Source of the DNA: Flavobacteriaceae bacterium
Lineage (GTDB): Bacteria > Bacteroidota > Bacteroidia > Flavobacteriales > Flavobacteriaceae
Direction of reading: 5' to 3'
Assembly (NCBI GenBank): GCA_024743095.1
Contig: JANSXF010000024.1
Span: forward strand, 1 to 59,151
Length of the DNA: 59,151 nucleotides
The notes below the pieces were generated by a model. That model did not search any database and was not told where the DNA came from. It saw only the letters and a program-made list of their open reading frames with translations. Both the position numbers and the translations under genes were made by a program. Positions 34,534 through 43,237 of the stretch are shown here, piece by piece (within the stretch, counting starts at the first letter, position 1; each line of letters begins with the position of its first letter).

Positions 34534-35310
34534 TTGTCCATTCAAGCTGGCTTGAATGGACTTTCTTTTTGTGTAGTGGACACCATTACCAATAAGATCG
34601 TTGCCTTTGAGAGGGTAAGTTTTAAAACACAGCTAACCCCATATCTGATGCTCAAAGAGCTAAAGGAAAAGCTGGGCAATCAAAACCAAATCGGGAAAGA
34701 CTTTTCCGAAGTAATGGTCATCCACAAGAACAATATGTTCGGTTTGGTTCCCAAGCCACTTTTTAACAAGGAGGAACTACCGAACTATCTAAAGTTCAAT
34801 GCCAAGATTATGGCAAACGACCTTATAGCCCACGATGAAATCCCCAATCAGGATATCATCAATGTTTATATTCCCTACACCAATATCAACAACTATATTT
34901 TTGACCTTTTTGGTGAATTTGAGTTCAAGCACAGCGGAACGGTTCTTATAAACGCATTGCTAAACCACAACAGAACCCCAACCGAGCCCACATGCTACGT
35001 ACAAGTATCCGAAAGGGAGATGGAGATGGTGGTGGTATCGCAGAAAAGACTACGCTTTTACAATCAATTTGAGTTCAAGAACAAGGAAGACTTTCTTTAT
35101 TATCTATTGTTCAGTTTAGAGCAATTGGACATAGATCTTGAAAAAATACAGCTCAAATTGTTCGGTGCCATTGAGGAGGACGACCCGATCTATGAGCTGT
35201 GCTACCAATACGTAAAAAATATTTCCGTCTTTATTCCAAGTAATCCTTCCTTTACTTTGGAGCAACTAGAAAACGAAAGCATCGACTTTTCCATATTAAG
35301 CGCACTTTAA
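34534..35310 (+). CDS. DUF3822 family protein
   Basis: A 258-residue protein of the DUF3822 family, which is found mainly in Bacteroidota and has an actin-like ATPase-type architecture. The N-terminal LSIQAGLNGLSFCVVD is typical. The start is uncertain: the TTG at 34534 begins inside the conserved block, and the frame is open upstream with plausible residues (NSTYRK) and an ATA at 34498, so the true start may be earlier. Directly followed by rsmD (stop and ATG adjoin). Function unknown. Confidence 0.8.
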   Translation: MSIQAGLNGLSFCVVDTITNKIVAFERVSFKTQLTPYLMLKELKEKLGNQNQIGKDFSEVMVIHKNNMFGLVPKPLFNKEELPNYLKFNAKIMANDLIAHDEIPNQDIINVYIPYTNINNYIFDLFGEFEFKHSGTVLINALLNHNRTPTEPTCYVQVSEREMEMVVVSQKRLRFYNQFEFKNKEDFLYYLLFSLEQLDIDLEKIQLKLFGAIEEDDPIYELCYQYVKNISVFIPSNPSFTLEQLENESIDFSILSAL

Positions 35311-35850
35311 ATGCGGATCATTTCAGGAAAATATAAGGGCAAAAGATTGACGGCACCTAAAAAGTTGCCCGTGCGCCCCACCACGGATATGGCCAAAGAA
35401 GCCCTGTTCAACATTTTGAACAACCGTTTCCATTTTGACGAATTAAAGGTGTTGGACCTATTCTCGGGTACCGGCAACATAAGTTTTGAATTTGCATCCC
35501 GTGGCTCCCAACAGATAACAGCGGTGGATGCTTTTCAAGGATGCGTCAGGTACATCTCCAAAACAGCACAGGAACTCGAATTTCCCATCGACACCATAAA
35601 ATCGGACGTCTTTAAGTTTTTAGGGAAAACCCCTGAAAAGTTTGACCTTATTTTTGCCGATCCGCCCTATGACCTTAACACCGAGGAGTTTTTAAAAATT
35701 GCTGACTTGGTCTTTGAAAAAGAAATCTTATGGGAAGACGGGGTACTTATTATAGAACATTCCGACCAAACCGATCTTTCAGAACATCCTCAATTTTCGG
35801 AACTGCGCAAATACGGTGGCAGTATATTCAGTTTTTTTGAAATAGAATAA
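35311..35850 (+). CDS. rsmD: 16S rRNA (guanine966-N2)-methyltransferase
   Basis: A 179-residue Rossmann methyltransferase. RIISGKYKGKRLTAPK and VRPTTDMAKEALFNIL are RsmD hallmarks, with the SAM loop VLDLFSGTGNISFE and catalytic FADPPYD. It methylates G966 of 16S rRNA in the small subunit. It begins immediately after the DUF3822 stop and ends at the 3' boundary of the convergent rnpB gene. Confidence 0.95.
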   Translation: MRIISGKYKGKRLTAPKKLPVRPTTDMAKEALFNILNNRFHFDELKVLDLFSGTGNISFEFASRGSQQITAVDAFQGCVRYISKTAQELEFPIDTIKSDVFKFLGKTPEKFDLIFADPPYDLNTEEFLKIADLVFEKEILWEDGVLIIEHSDQTDLSEHPQFSELRKYGGSIFSFFEIE

Positions 35851-36168
35851 AAGCAGGCCATAAGCCGGATTCTGTGCACCCCAAATTAAATTGGGGGCTC
35901 CTTATCATTTATCTAGACAAATGGTTGCCCATGTGTTCCAACCGCCTACCCTCCAACTCGGGCGTGCAGCCCTCGAACATTGGTTTACATGACGTTTCAC
36001 CGCATAGAGTTTACCTGATTTCACTACAGCCGAACTGTACTTGCTTTCTGTTGCACTTGTCCTCGCCTTTCGGCGGACGGGCGTTACCCGCTATGCCGCA
36101 CTATGGTGTCCGGACTTTCCTCTTCAAGTATGGTCGCCCAAACTTGCAGCGATAAGGTGGCCTGCTGG
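35851..36168 (-). ncRNA. rnpB: RNase P RNA, class A
   Basis: The catalytic RNA that trims tRNA 5' ends. On the minus strand the universal GAGGAAAGTCCGGAC block lies at 36108-36122 and the 3' ACAGAATCCGGCTTA block near 35861-35875. The ends AGCAGGCC and GGCCTGCT pair as helix P1. The 5' end is set about five bases after a TACCTTTG promoter element; the 3' end is approximate and abuts the rsmD stop. Confidence 0.95.
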
Positions 36169-36171
36169 GCG

Positions 36172-36179
36172 CAAAGGTA
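36172..36179 (-). promoter_or_regulatory. -7 element of the rnpB promoter
   Basis: Leftward TACCTTTG, a full TAnnTTTG match, immediately before the RNase P RNA 5' end. The -33 region is a T run rather than TTTG. Confidence 0.6.
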
Positions 36180-36276
36180 ATCCAATTGTTAATAAAAAAA
36201 GTGGTAACTCCCATATTGGGTTCAACTTTGGTCAATGCTATTTTTATATTTGTATGTAATCTATTTTTTCAGCGTA

Positions 36277-38061
36277 TTGGAACCCTTTATTGTATCAGCA
36301 AGAAAATATAGGCCCCAAACATTCAAGGATGTTGTGGGACAGTCTTCCATTACCAATACGTTGCTGAACGCCATCGAGAACAACCATTTGGCACAGGCCT
36401 TATTGTTCTGTGGACCAAGAGGTGTCGGGAAAACCACCTGCGCACGTATTTTGGCCAAAAAGATAAATCAAGATGGTACGGAACGGGAGGATGAGGATTT
36501 TGCCTTCAATATTTTTGAACTTGATGCCGCTTCCAACAACTCTGTGGACGATATCCGGAGTCTCATAGACCAAGTGCGCATTCCTCCGCAAACCGGGAAG
36601 TACAAGGTCTACATCATCGATGAGGTACACATGCTTTCCCAATCGGCCTTCAATGCCTTTTTGAAGACGCTGGAGGAACCGCCCAAACACGCCATTTTTA
36701 TTTTGGCAACAACTGAAAAGCACAAAATCATCCCGACCATACTCTCCAGATGTCAAATTTTTGATTTCAAAAGAATAACGGTAAAGGATGCCTCGGAATA
36801 CCTGAAATACATAGCAGAGCAGCAGGGCATACAGGCAGAGGAAAGTGCATTGCACATTATTGCCCAAAAGGCAGATGGCGCTATGCGGGATGCTTTGTCC
36901 ATTTTTGATCGTGTAGTGAGCTTCTCAGGTACAGAATTGACCAGAAAGGCCGTAACGGAAAACCTCAACGTTCTTGATTACGACATTTATTTCTCGGCAA
37001 CCGATTTGATCCTGGAAAACAATATTCCCGATCTTTTGATCTTGTTCAACAAAACCTTGTCACTTGGGTTCGATGGCCACCACTTTATCACGGGGTTGGC
37101 CACACACTTCAGGGACTTGATGGTATGTCAGCATCCCGATACCTTAAACTTGTTAGAGGTAGGGGAAGATGTGGCAAAACAGTATCAAGAGCAAGCCAAA
37201 AAGACTCCCAAACAGTTCTTGTTGAAAGCCATTGACATAGCCAATGATTGTGACCTGCAATACAAGGTCAGTAAAAATCAGCGGCTCCTCGTAGAGCTCA
37301 CCCTCATGAAATTAGCGTCCATCACTTTTGATGGAGAAAAAAAAAACTCTAGTTTCATAATCCCTGCGTCCTTTTTCAAAGGAAAAATCATCAGTACCAA
37401 CGGCGCCAAAACTATAGAAAACCGGGCAACCCGGACAACCCAACCAAACAACGGGGCAAAGGAAGCTGTAGTGCCTTCGGTCCAGAAAGCACAGTCTTCC
37501 AAAGATATTGCAGTTCAAAACAAAGAGGTTGTTAAAAAAGAATCAATCAGTGGAGCGAAGCAAGCCCATCAACCCAAAAAAATACAACTAAAAGGGCCAG
37601 AGAAAAGAGTGTCCGGACTTTCGTTGTCCAGTATCAAGGTGAAAAAGGCGCATGAGAATACCAAATCCCCGAACATCGACGAAAAAGACCTTCCCAATGA
37701 CCCGTTTGAGGAAAAAGAAATGCAGCAACACTGGGATGATTTTGTGCATGAACTGGAAAGACAGGGAAGAAAAATATTGGCGAGCAATCTTCAAACGTAT
37801 GTTCCCAAACTTAAAAACGACCATGTAATCTGGATTGAGCTTCCGAACGGCACCATGAAAAAAGAAATTGAGCGAGAGCAAAGTTTGATGCTGGACTACC
37901 TTAAACAAAAACTGAACAATTATTCCATTTCACTTTATATTACGGTAAATGAGGAGGTCGCCAAAAAGTTTGCCTTCACTCCAGAGGAAAAATACGAGAA
38001 ATTGAAAGAAAAGAACCCGAACATCGAACTCTTGCGCAAGGAGTTCGACCTAGATTTTTAA
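36277..38061 (+). CDS. dnaX: DNA polymerase III subunit gamma/tau
   Basis: A clamp-loader ATPase of 594 residues from TTG 36277, where the family start EPFIVSARKYRPQTF begins; an ATG at 36235 would add a hydrophobic stretch that does not belong. Walker A is GPRGVGKTTC, Walker B IIDEVHMLS, with LKTLEEPP and the sensor LATTEKHKIIPTILSRCQIF. The four-cysteine zinc module normally between Walker A and ELDAASNN is missing, replaced by an acidic segment. The C-terminal tau-like part (about 400-594) is lysine-rich, then folds. TATATTTG at 36245-36252 is a likely -7 element. Confidence 0.93.
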   Translation: MEPFIVSARKYRPQTFKDVVGQSSITNTLLNAIENNHLAQALLFCGPRGVGKTTCARILAKKINQDGTEREDEDFAFNIFELDAASNNSVDDIRSLIDQVRIPPQTGKYKVYIIDEVHMLSQSAFNAFLKTLEEPPKHAIFILATTEKHKIIPTILSRCQIFDFKRITVKDASEYLKYIAEQQGIQAEESALHIIAQKADGAMRDALSIFDRVVSFSGTELTRKAVTENLNVLDYDIYFSATDLILENNIPDLLILFNKTLSLGFDGHHFITGLATHFRDLMVCQHPDTLNLLEVGEDVAKQYQEQAKKTPKQFLLKAIDIANDCDLQYKVSKNQRLLVELTLMKLASITFDGEKKNSSFIIPASFFKGKIISTNGAKTIENRATRTTQPNNGAKEAVVPSVQKAQSSKDIAVQNKEVVKKESISGAKQAHQPKKIQLKGPEKRVSGLSLSSIKVKKAHENTKSPNIDEKDLPNDPFEEKEMQQHWDDFVHELERQGRKILASNLQTYVPKLKNDHVIWIELPNGTMKKEIEREQSLMLDYLKQKLNNYSISLYITVNEEVAKKFAFTPEEKYEKLKEKNPNIELLRKEFDLDF

Positions 38062-38079
38062 CATACCGTACTTTCCCGT

Positions 38080-38087
38080 TATCTTTG
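38080..38087 (+). promoter_or_regulatory. -7 element of the miaE promoter
   Basis: TATCTTTG, a full TAnnTTTG match, 26 bases before the miaE ATG. The -33 region is T-rich without a clear TTG. Confidence 0.5.
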
Positions 38088-38113
38088 CTCCCATAATATA
38101 AAAAAACATATTC

Positions 38114-38695
38114 ATGCTAGGCCTAAAGCTTCCAACAGACCCGAGGTGGGTGAACATCGTAGAAAAGAACATTGAGGAAATTTTGACCGACCATGCCTAT
38201 TGTGAGCAAAAAGCGGCCAGTACCGCTATTTCTTTGATCATCGGTTTCCCTGAAAAATCGGAATTGGTCAAAGAAATGACCGCCCTTGCCCGCGAAGAAA
38301 TGGGACATTTTAATATGGTTCACGATAAAATCTTGAAACGCGGGTGGGTTTTGGGCCGCGAACGAAAAGATGCGTATGTTATTCAACTCATGAAGTTTTT
38401 TCCCAAAGGTGGCAGCAGGGATACACATTTAGTGCACAAACTTTTATACGCTGCCTTGATAGAAGCGCGAAGCTGCGAACGCTTTAGATTACTCTCCGAA
38501 GAAATAGATGACGAAGAACTGTCCGAATTTTACCGAAATTTAATGGTAAGCGAAGCCAATCACTACACCATGTTCCTAAAATTTGCACGGAAATATGGGG
38601 ATAAAACCCAAGTGGACAAAAAGTGGGACGACCTTTTGGAATATGAGGCCCAACTTATGAGGGATCTCGGTAAAAAGGAAACCATGCACGGTTAA
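38114..38695 (+). CDS. miaE: tRNA ms2io6A37 hydroxylase (MiaE-like)
   Basis: A 193-residue ferritin-like diiron monooxygenase. Likely iron ligands are the glutamate in HAYCEQKAAS, the ExxH in REEMGHF, the glutamate in IEARSCERF and the ExxH in SEANHYTMF. It hydroxylates the isopentenyl group on A37 of some tRNAs. Its end overlaps the convergent ppk1 stop by four bases. Own promoter element just upstream. Confidence 0.9.
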   Translation: MLGLKLPTDPRWVNIVEKNIEEILTDHAYCEQKAASTAISLIIGFPEKSELVKEMTALAREEMGHFNMVHDKILKRGWVLGRERKDAYVIQLMKFFPKGGSRDTHLVHKLLYAALIEARSCERFRLLSEEIDDEELSEFYRNLMVSEANHYTMFLKFARKYGDKTQVDKKWDDLLEYEAQLMRDLGKKETMHG

Positions 38696-40779
38696 CCCTT
38701 GACTTGCCCCTCGAGCTTGCTTTTATAATAATCGTACATTTCAAATTGTGACCTTAGTTCTGGTTGCCCTTTCGACTTTTTCCTGTAAGCATTATCCTGT
38801 TTTGCTGAGAACACGCGAGCTTTTGAATTGTCTTTCCAAGATATTTCAAACGTATCCAGCAGTTCCTGCCTGATATCAGGGTCGTAAATGGGGCAGCCTA
38901 CCTCTACCCTAAAATCAAGGTTACGTGTCATCCAATCGGCTGATGAAATATAAATTTTCGGGTCCCCATCATTACCAAAAATGAACAATCTAGGGTGCTC
39001 CAAGAACTTATCCACTATACTAATGGCCTCAATATTTTCACTCATGCCTTCCACTCCAGGAATCAAACAGCAAATACCCCGTACGATCATTTTTATCTTT
39101 ACCCCCGCCCTACTGGCCTCATACAGCTTATCTACCATTTTGTAGGAGGTAAGGCTGTTCATCTTTATTTTGATATAGGCCTCCTTACCTTCCTTGGCCA
39201 ACGCTATCTCTTTGTCTATCAACTTAGTAAAAGACGACTTTGTATAATGTGGGGAAACAATAAGGTGCTTGTATTTATTGATCTTATAATTTGTCTCGAA
39301 AAAGCCGAACACCTTGCTCATGTCCTTCAAAATGCCCTGATGTGCCGTAAACAGGGTATAATCAGTGTAGATTTTTGCGGTAGATTCATTAAAGTTACCG
39401 GTACTGATAAATCCATAACGCTTGATCCCTTCATCTTCTTCCCGTTCCACCAAGCAGATTTTACTGTGCACCTTGAGTCCTGGCACCCCAAAAATAAGGT
39501 TGACGCCTTCGTCTTGCAAGTGATTGGCATACTCGATATTGTTCTGCTCATCGAAGCGTGCCTGCAACTCGATCTGTACGGTAACCTGCTTCCCGTTCTT
39601 AACGGCATTCACCAAAGCGGACGCGATCTGGCTGTCGCTCGCCAATCGATAAATCGTAATCTGTATTCTACGGACTTTTGGGTCCAAGGCCGCTTCCCTC
39701 AAAAACTTGGTCACATAACTAAAGGTATGGTAGGGCGCGTAGATCATATAATCCTTGTGCGCGATCATATCCAACAAACTCCCTTTCATACTGAGTCCCT
39801 TGACCGGTAGGGGCTCAATTTTATCGTACATCAAATCATGGCGGCCCAAACTCGGGAAGCCCATATAATCTCTTCTATTATGATAACGGCCACCGGGGAT
39901 CACACTATCTGTACCCATAATGTCCATTTTTTCCTTTAGGAACTGCAACGTATCCTTATCTATGCTTTTATCATATACAAAACGAACAGGGTCACTGATT
40001 TTTCTGTGCTCGACACTGGAAGAAATCTTTTCGATAAAGCTCTTGCTCAAATCATTATCTATATCCAGTTCCGCATCCCTTGTAATCTTGATCATATGGG
40101 CAGAAATGGATTCAAAATCGAACATGGTAAACACACTGTCCAAGCAAAAACGGATCAAATCGTCCAATATGATCACATAATCCTTGCCACCTTCCTTGGG
40201 GAGTACCACAAAACGGTCTATTCCCTTAGGTATCTCGATCAATGCATAACGGTTATGTTTTTTTCGGGTCGTACCGTTCTTCATGACCACCTTTACAGCC
40301 AAATAGGCCGCCGTATCCTTTAGAAGAGGGAATTCGGTAAGGTCGTTAAGTATGATGGTCATCAATTCCTGGTTCACCTTTTTAAAGAAGTAATCCCGAA
40401 TAAATTCGGCCTGGCTTTCATTGACCTCGGTTTCCCTTATGATAAATATATTTTCTTGGCGGAGCTCTTTATCGATTTGTTTAAAAATCTCTAGACTTCG
40501 CGCTTGCTGATCGATCACAATTTTGGTGATTTCCTCCAAAAGGTCTTTTGCCTTCTCACCCCCCAACACACTTTTACCGGTTTTTCCCGCATCAACAATT
40601 CGTTTTACGGTAGCGTAACGTACTTTGAAAAACTCGTCCAGGTTATTACTGAAAATCCCTAAAAACCTCAATCGGTCGATCAGGGGAACCCTATGATCTT
40701 TGCTTTCCTGCAATACTCTGGCATTGAATTGTAACCAGCTGATCTCCCTGTTTATATACTCGTTCGTCGTTTTAATCAT
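38692..40779 (-). CDS. ppk1: polyphosphate kinase 1
   Basis: A 695-residue PPK1 that polymerises the gamma-phosphate of ATP into inorganic polyphosphate. The N-terminal domain begins with NREISWLQFNARVL. The two phospholipase-D-like C-terminal domains carry the phosphorylated histidine in LKVHSKICLV and RPxDI-like blocks around FNESTAKIYTDY. It starts right after the sixA stop, in the chain from pdxH. Complete by length. Confidence 0.95.
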   Translation of the reverse strand: MIKTTNEYINREISWLQFNARVLQESKDHRVPLIDRLRFLGIFSNNLDEFFKVRYATVKRIVDAGKTGKSVLGGEKAKDLLEEITKIVIDQQARSLEIFKQIDKELRQENIFIIRETEVNESQAEFIRDYFFKKVNQELMTIILNDLTEFPLLKDTAAYLAVKVVMKNGTTRKKHNRYALIEIPKGIDRFVVLPKEGGKDYVIILDDLIRFCLDSVFTMFDFESISAHMIKITRDAELDIDNDLSKSFIEKISSSVEHRKISDPVRFVYDKSIDKDTLQFLKEKMDIMGTDSVIPGGRYHNRRDYMGFPSLGRHDLMYDKIEPLPVKGLSMKGSLLDMIAHKDYMIYAPYHTFSYVTKFLREAALDPKVRRIQITIYRLASDSQIASALVNAVKNGKQVTVQIELQARFDEQNNIEYANHLQDEGVNLIFGVPGLKVHSKICLVEREEDEGIKRYGFISTGNFNESTAKIYTDYTLFTAHQGILKDMSKVFGFFETNYKINKYKHLIVSPHYTKSSFTKLIDKEIALAKEGKEAYIKIKMNSLTSYKMVDKLYEASRAGVKIKMIVRGICCLIPGVEGMSENIEAISIVDKFLEHPRLFIFGNDGDPKIYISSADWMTRNLDFRVEVGCPIYDPDIRQELLDTFEISWKDNSKARVFSAKQDNAYRKKSKGQPELRSQFEMYDYYKSKLEGQVKG

Positions 40780-41268
40780 TTATTTTTTCAAGTGTTTTGG
40801 AAAAACCATTTGTTTGGTGGTCCCTTCTGATATTTTGGACCAATGGTCCACACCAAATGTAATATGGACAAGCCCCGCTGTGGGAACGTTCTCAATATAC
40901 TGATCTCCCCAAGTATTTGCAAGTGAGGTAAAGGCATAATTATGTCCGAACATGGCAACTCTCGACAACCTGTTGTCCAGCTTCTTCACAAATTGCTCCA
41001 CGCTGTTGCCCGAAAAATCGTAAAGCGCATTGGTCACTTTAAATTTTGAAAGATCAAATTCAAGGTTCCTCACAAAAATCATACTGGTGTGCAAAGCCCG
41101 ATTGGCGGGACTCGAGTATATAAAATCGATTGATGGCGCATGTAGCCCGAAGGTCTTGGATACCAAATGGGCATCGTCAATGCCCCTTTTCTTTAGTGGT
41201 CGGTCCTTATCGGAGACATCGTAATCCCACGAGGACTTTCCATGTCTCATCAGAATAATTTGTTTCAT
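40780..41268 (-). CDS. sixA: SixA-type histidine phosphatase
   Basis: A 162-residue histidine-phosphatase-superfamily enzyme. The catalytic RHG is in ILMRHGKSSWD near 8 and the second histidine in AMFGHNYAF near 115. SixA members dephosphorylate phosphohistidine on signalling or phosphotransfer proteins. It sits between pdxH (12 bases) and ppk1 (0 bases), so a link with phosphohistidine on Ppk1 is an appealing but untested idea. Confidence 0.88.
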   Translation of the reverse strand: MKQIILMRHGKSSWDYDVSDKDRPLKKRGIDDAHLVSKTFGLHAPSIDFIYSSPANRALHTSMIFVRNLEFDLSKFKVTNALYDFSGNSVEQFVKKLDNRLSRVAMFGHNYAFTSLANTWGDQYIENVPTAGLVHITFGVDHWSKISEGTTKQMVFPKHLKK

Positions 41269-41280
41269 TGCTGCTGGTTT

Positions 41281-41928
41281 TTAGGGTGCCAATCGTTCTA
41301 TTTTCCAATCTAAATCTTCTTTCAGGGAATATCTGATCCTATCGTGCAATCTATTGGGGCGTCCCTGCCAAAACTCGATGGAAATAGGTCTTACGAGATA
41401 TCCTCCCCAATATTGAGGTCTAGGTACTTCTTTGCCATCGTATTTTTTTTCAAGTTTATCCAACTTATCCTCCAAGTATTCACGGGATGGGACGACCTCG
41501 CTCTGATCAGAAACTACAGCTCCCAATTGGCTACCATGGGGTCGGGATTCAAAATAACCGTCCGAAAGATTTGCTGCAATTTTCTCCGCATTTCCCTTAA
41601 TAATTACCTGTCGTTCCATATTGGGCCAAAAAAAAGATAGACATACCGATGGGTTTGCCTCAATGGCCCTTCCCTTTTCACTGTGGTAATTGGTGTAGAA
41701 AATAAAGCCTTCAAAAGTGAATTTTTTCATCAAGACCACCCTACTTTTTGGAAATCCGTCCAGACCAACGGTGGAAACTGTCATAGCGTTTGGTTCATCC
41801 ACTCCATCGGAAGCTTCGGTCTCATAGAACCATTTTTGAAATTGTTCCATGGGATTTTCCTTCACCGATGCTTCGGTCAGTTCACTTTTTTCGTAAGATT
41901 TCCTGTAATCGCCAAGGTCTTTTTGCAT
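41281..41928 (-). CDS. pdxH: pyridoxamine 5'-phosphate oxidase
   Basis: A 215-residue FMN enzyme that oxidises pyridoxamine or pyridoxine phosphate to PLP. The C-terminal signature IEFWQGRPNRLHDR and the FMN-binding SRVVLMKKF/YTNYHSEKG segments are clear, and WKIERLAP is the typical end. Complete. It lies 66 bases after rnz on the same strand and 12 bases before sixA. Confidence 0.96.
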   Translation of the reverse strand: MQKDLGDYRKSYEKSELTEASVKENPMEQFQKWFYETEASDGVDEPNAMTVSTVGLDGFPKSRVVLMKKFTFEGFIFYTNYHSEKGRAIEANPSVCLSFFWPNMERQVIIKGNAEKIAANLSDGYFESRPHGSQLGAVVSDQSEVVPSREYLEDKLDKLEKKYDGKEVPRPQYWGGYLVRPISIEFWQGRPNRLHDRIRYSLKEDLDWKIERLAP

Positions 41929-41994
41929 AATGTGAAGTTCGGCAAAAATAGGGTCTCCTCAAAGGAACGGATTTGTAAAAGTTTCGTAATTTTT

Positions 41995-42906
41995 TCAGAC
42001 ATCAAAATCGAACACCTTACCATCGTCGGCCAGCTCCACTACCGGAAATACTTCTTCCGCCTCTTTTTTGAACAGTTCTATGGATTTGTAGCGTGTGGAA
42101 TAGTGCCCGAGTATCAAAAGCTTTGCACGGGCCTTTTCGGCTATCTGTGCCGCTTGTTTGGATGTGGAGTGCTTTGTTTTCCCGCACAGATGTATCTCCG
42201 AATCCAAAAAAGTGGATTCGTGGTACAGTACGGTAACATCCCTTATGATGGGCAAAATAGTTTCGTTGTACATGGTATCGCTGCAAAAAGCATAGCTTTT
42301 GGGCGCTGGCGGGGCCAATGTGAGCTTTTTATTGGGAATGGCCCTTCCTCCATCATCAATACCATCCGCCCCCCCCTTAATAGTATTGAACTGGCTCCTA
42401 TCCACACCAAATTTTCTGGCGGCCCCAATGTCCAAGGTTCTGGGCGCTTCCTTTTCCTCGAACAAAAAACCGTTTGTATAGACCCTATGGGTCAACGGAA
42501 CCGTTCTTACCCTAACCTTATCATCTTCAAAAATGAGCTCTGATTCCTTTGATTCCAACTCGTGGAAAACCAAAGGGTAGTTGGTCCATGAATCGCCCAA
42601 TTTCAAAAATAATGTGATGGCCTGTTTGATTCCTTTTGGACCATAAATGTGAAGTTCTTTGTCCCTGCCCAACAACCGAAATGTTGAGATCAGCCCCGGA
42701 AGTCCAAAAAAATGATCTCCGTGGAGATGGGAAATAAAAATATGGTTGATCCTTGAAAATTTCACCTTGTACTTTCTAAGTTGCACTTGGGTGCCCTCGC
42801 CACAATCGATCAAGAACAAATGGTTCTTTATCTCGAGTACCTGTGAAGTAGGGTTGGTGAATGTGCGTGGGGTAGCGGCATAACAACCTAGTACGGTAAG
42901 TTTCAT
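41995..42906 (-). CDS. rnz: ribonuclease Z
   Basis: A 303-residue metallo-beta-lactamase nuclease that makes the 3' end of tRNAs. The zinc motif is FISHLHGDHFFGLPGL near 60. Other ligands are in AFCSDTMYN and ILGHYSTRY. The long tRNA-binding insert is present. Neither tRNA gene in this window encodes CCA, which fits a need for this enzyme. Its ATG overlaps the stop of the STAS-like gene by four bases. Confidence 0.95.
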   Translation of the reverse strand: MKLTVLGCYAATPRTFTNPTSQVLEIKNHLFLIDCGEGTQVQLRKYKVKFSRINHIFISHLHGDHFFGLPGLISTFRLLGRDKELHIYGPKGIKQAITLFLKLGDSWTNYPLVFHELESKESELIFEDDKVRVRTVPLTHRVYTNGFLFEEKEAPRTLDIGAARKFGVDRSQFNTIKGGADGIDDGGRAIPNKKLTLAPPAPKSYAFCSDTMYNETILPIIRDVTVLYHESTFLDSEIHLCGKTKHSTSKQAAQIAEKARAKLLILGHYSTRYKSIELFKKEAEEVFPVVELADDGKVFDFDV

Positions 42907-43235
42907 ATGCCTAGGTCGCGTTCAATTTCCTCCATCTCTATAAGGTCCTTGGCCTCTTGCAAGGTAGGCACCAAGCTGATTTCTTCAGGAATCTCTTCGT
43001 ATCCCAGCTTGTCCGTCACCAAAACAAAAGACCGACCATTGGCCCTATGCGAATTGGAAAGATCCAAAAACTCCAGAATATCGCCCACGCTCAATTTATC
43101 AAAAGAAAAAAGATTGATGACAATATTGTCGTGTTTTAGTTTTGGATAGGCCTTATTGAGGTTTTCCAGAAAACCGCTCAAAGTGGTCTTTTCTTGGAAA
43201 ACAATTGTTGTTGTTCCGTCCTTGTCGATAATCAT
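42903..43235 (-). CDS. STAS-like small protein
   Basis: A 110-residue protein with the alternating strand/helix pattern of a STAS or anti-sigma-antagonist-like fold: TTTIVFQEKTTLSGF, DNIVINLFSFDKL, SFVLVTDKL, and a C-terminal helix EAKDLIEMEEIERDLG. No phosphorylatable serine motif is obvious. It lies between pyrB and rnz with overlaps or near-overlaps on both sides. Family members beside rnz are common in flavobacteria, but their role is unknown. Confidence 0.75.
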   Translation of the reverse strand: MIIDKDGTTTIVFQEKTTLSGFLENLNKAYPKLKHDNIVINLFSFDKLSVGDILEFLDLSNSHRANGRSFVLVTDKLGYEEIPEEISLVPTLQEAKDLIEMEEIERDLGI

Positions 43236-43237
43236 GG

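Noticed and set aside
38995..39810. 271-codon frame opposite ppk1
   Set aside because: Antisense shadow with no family resemblance; ppk1 is complete and conserved.
41683..42543. 286-codon frame opposite rnz and pdxH
   Set aside because: Spans two well-supported genes and their gap; product has no motif.
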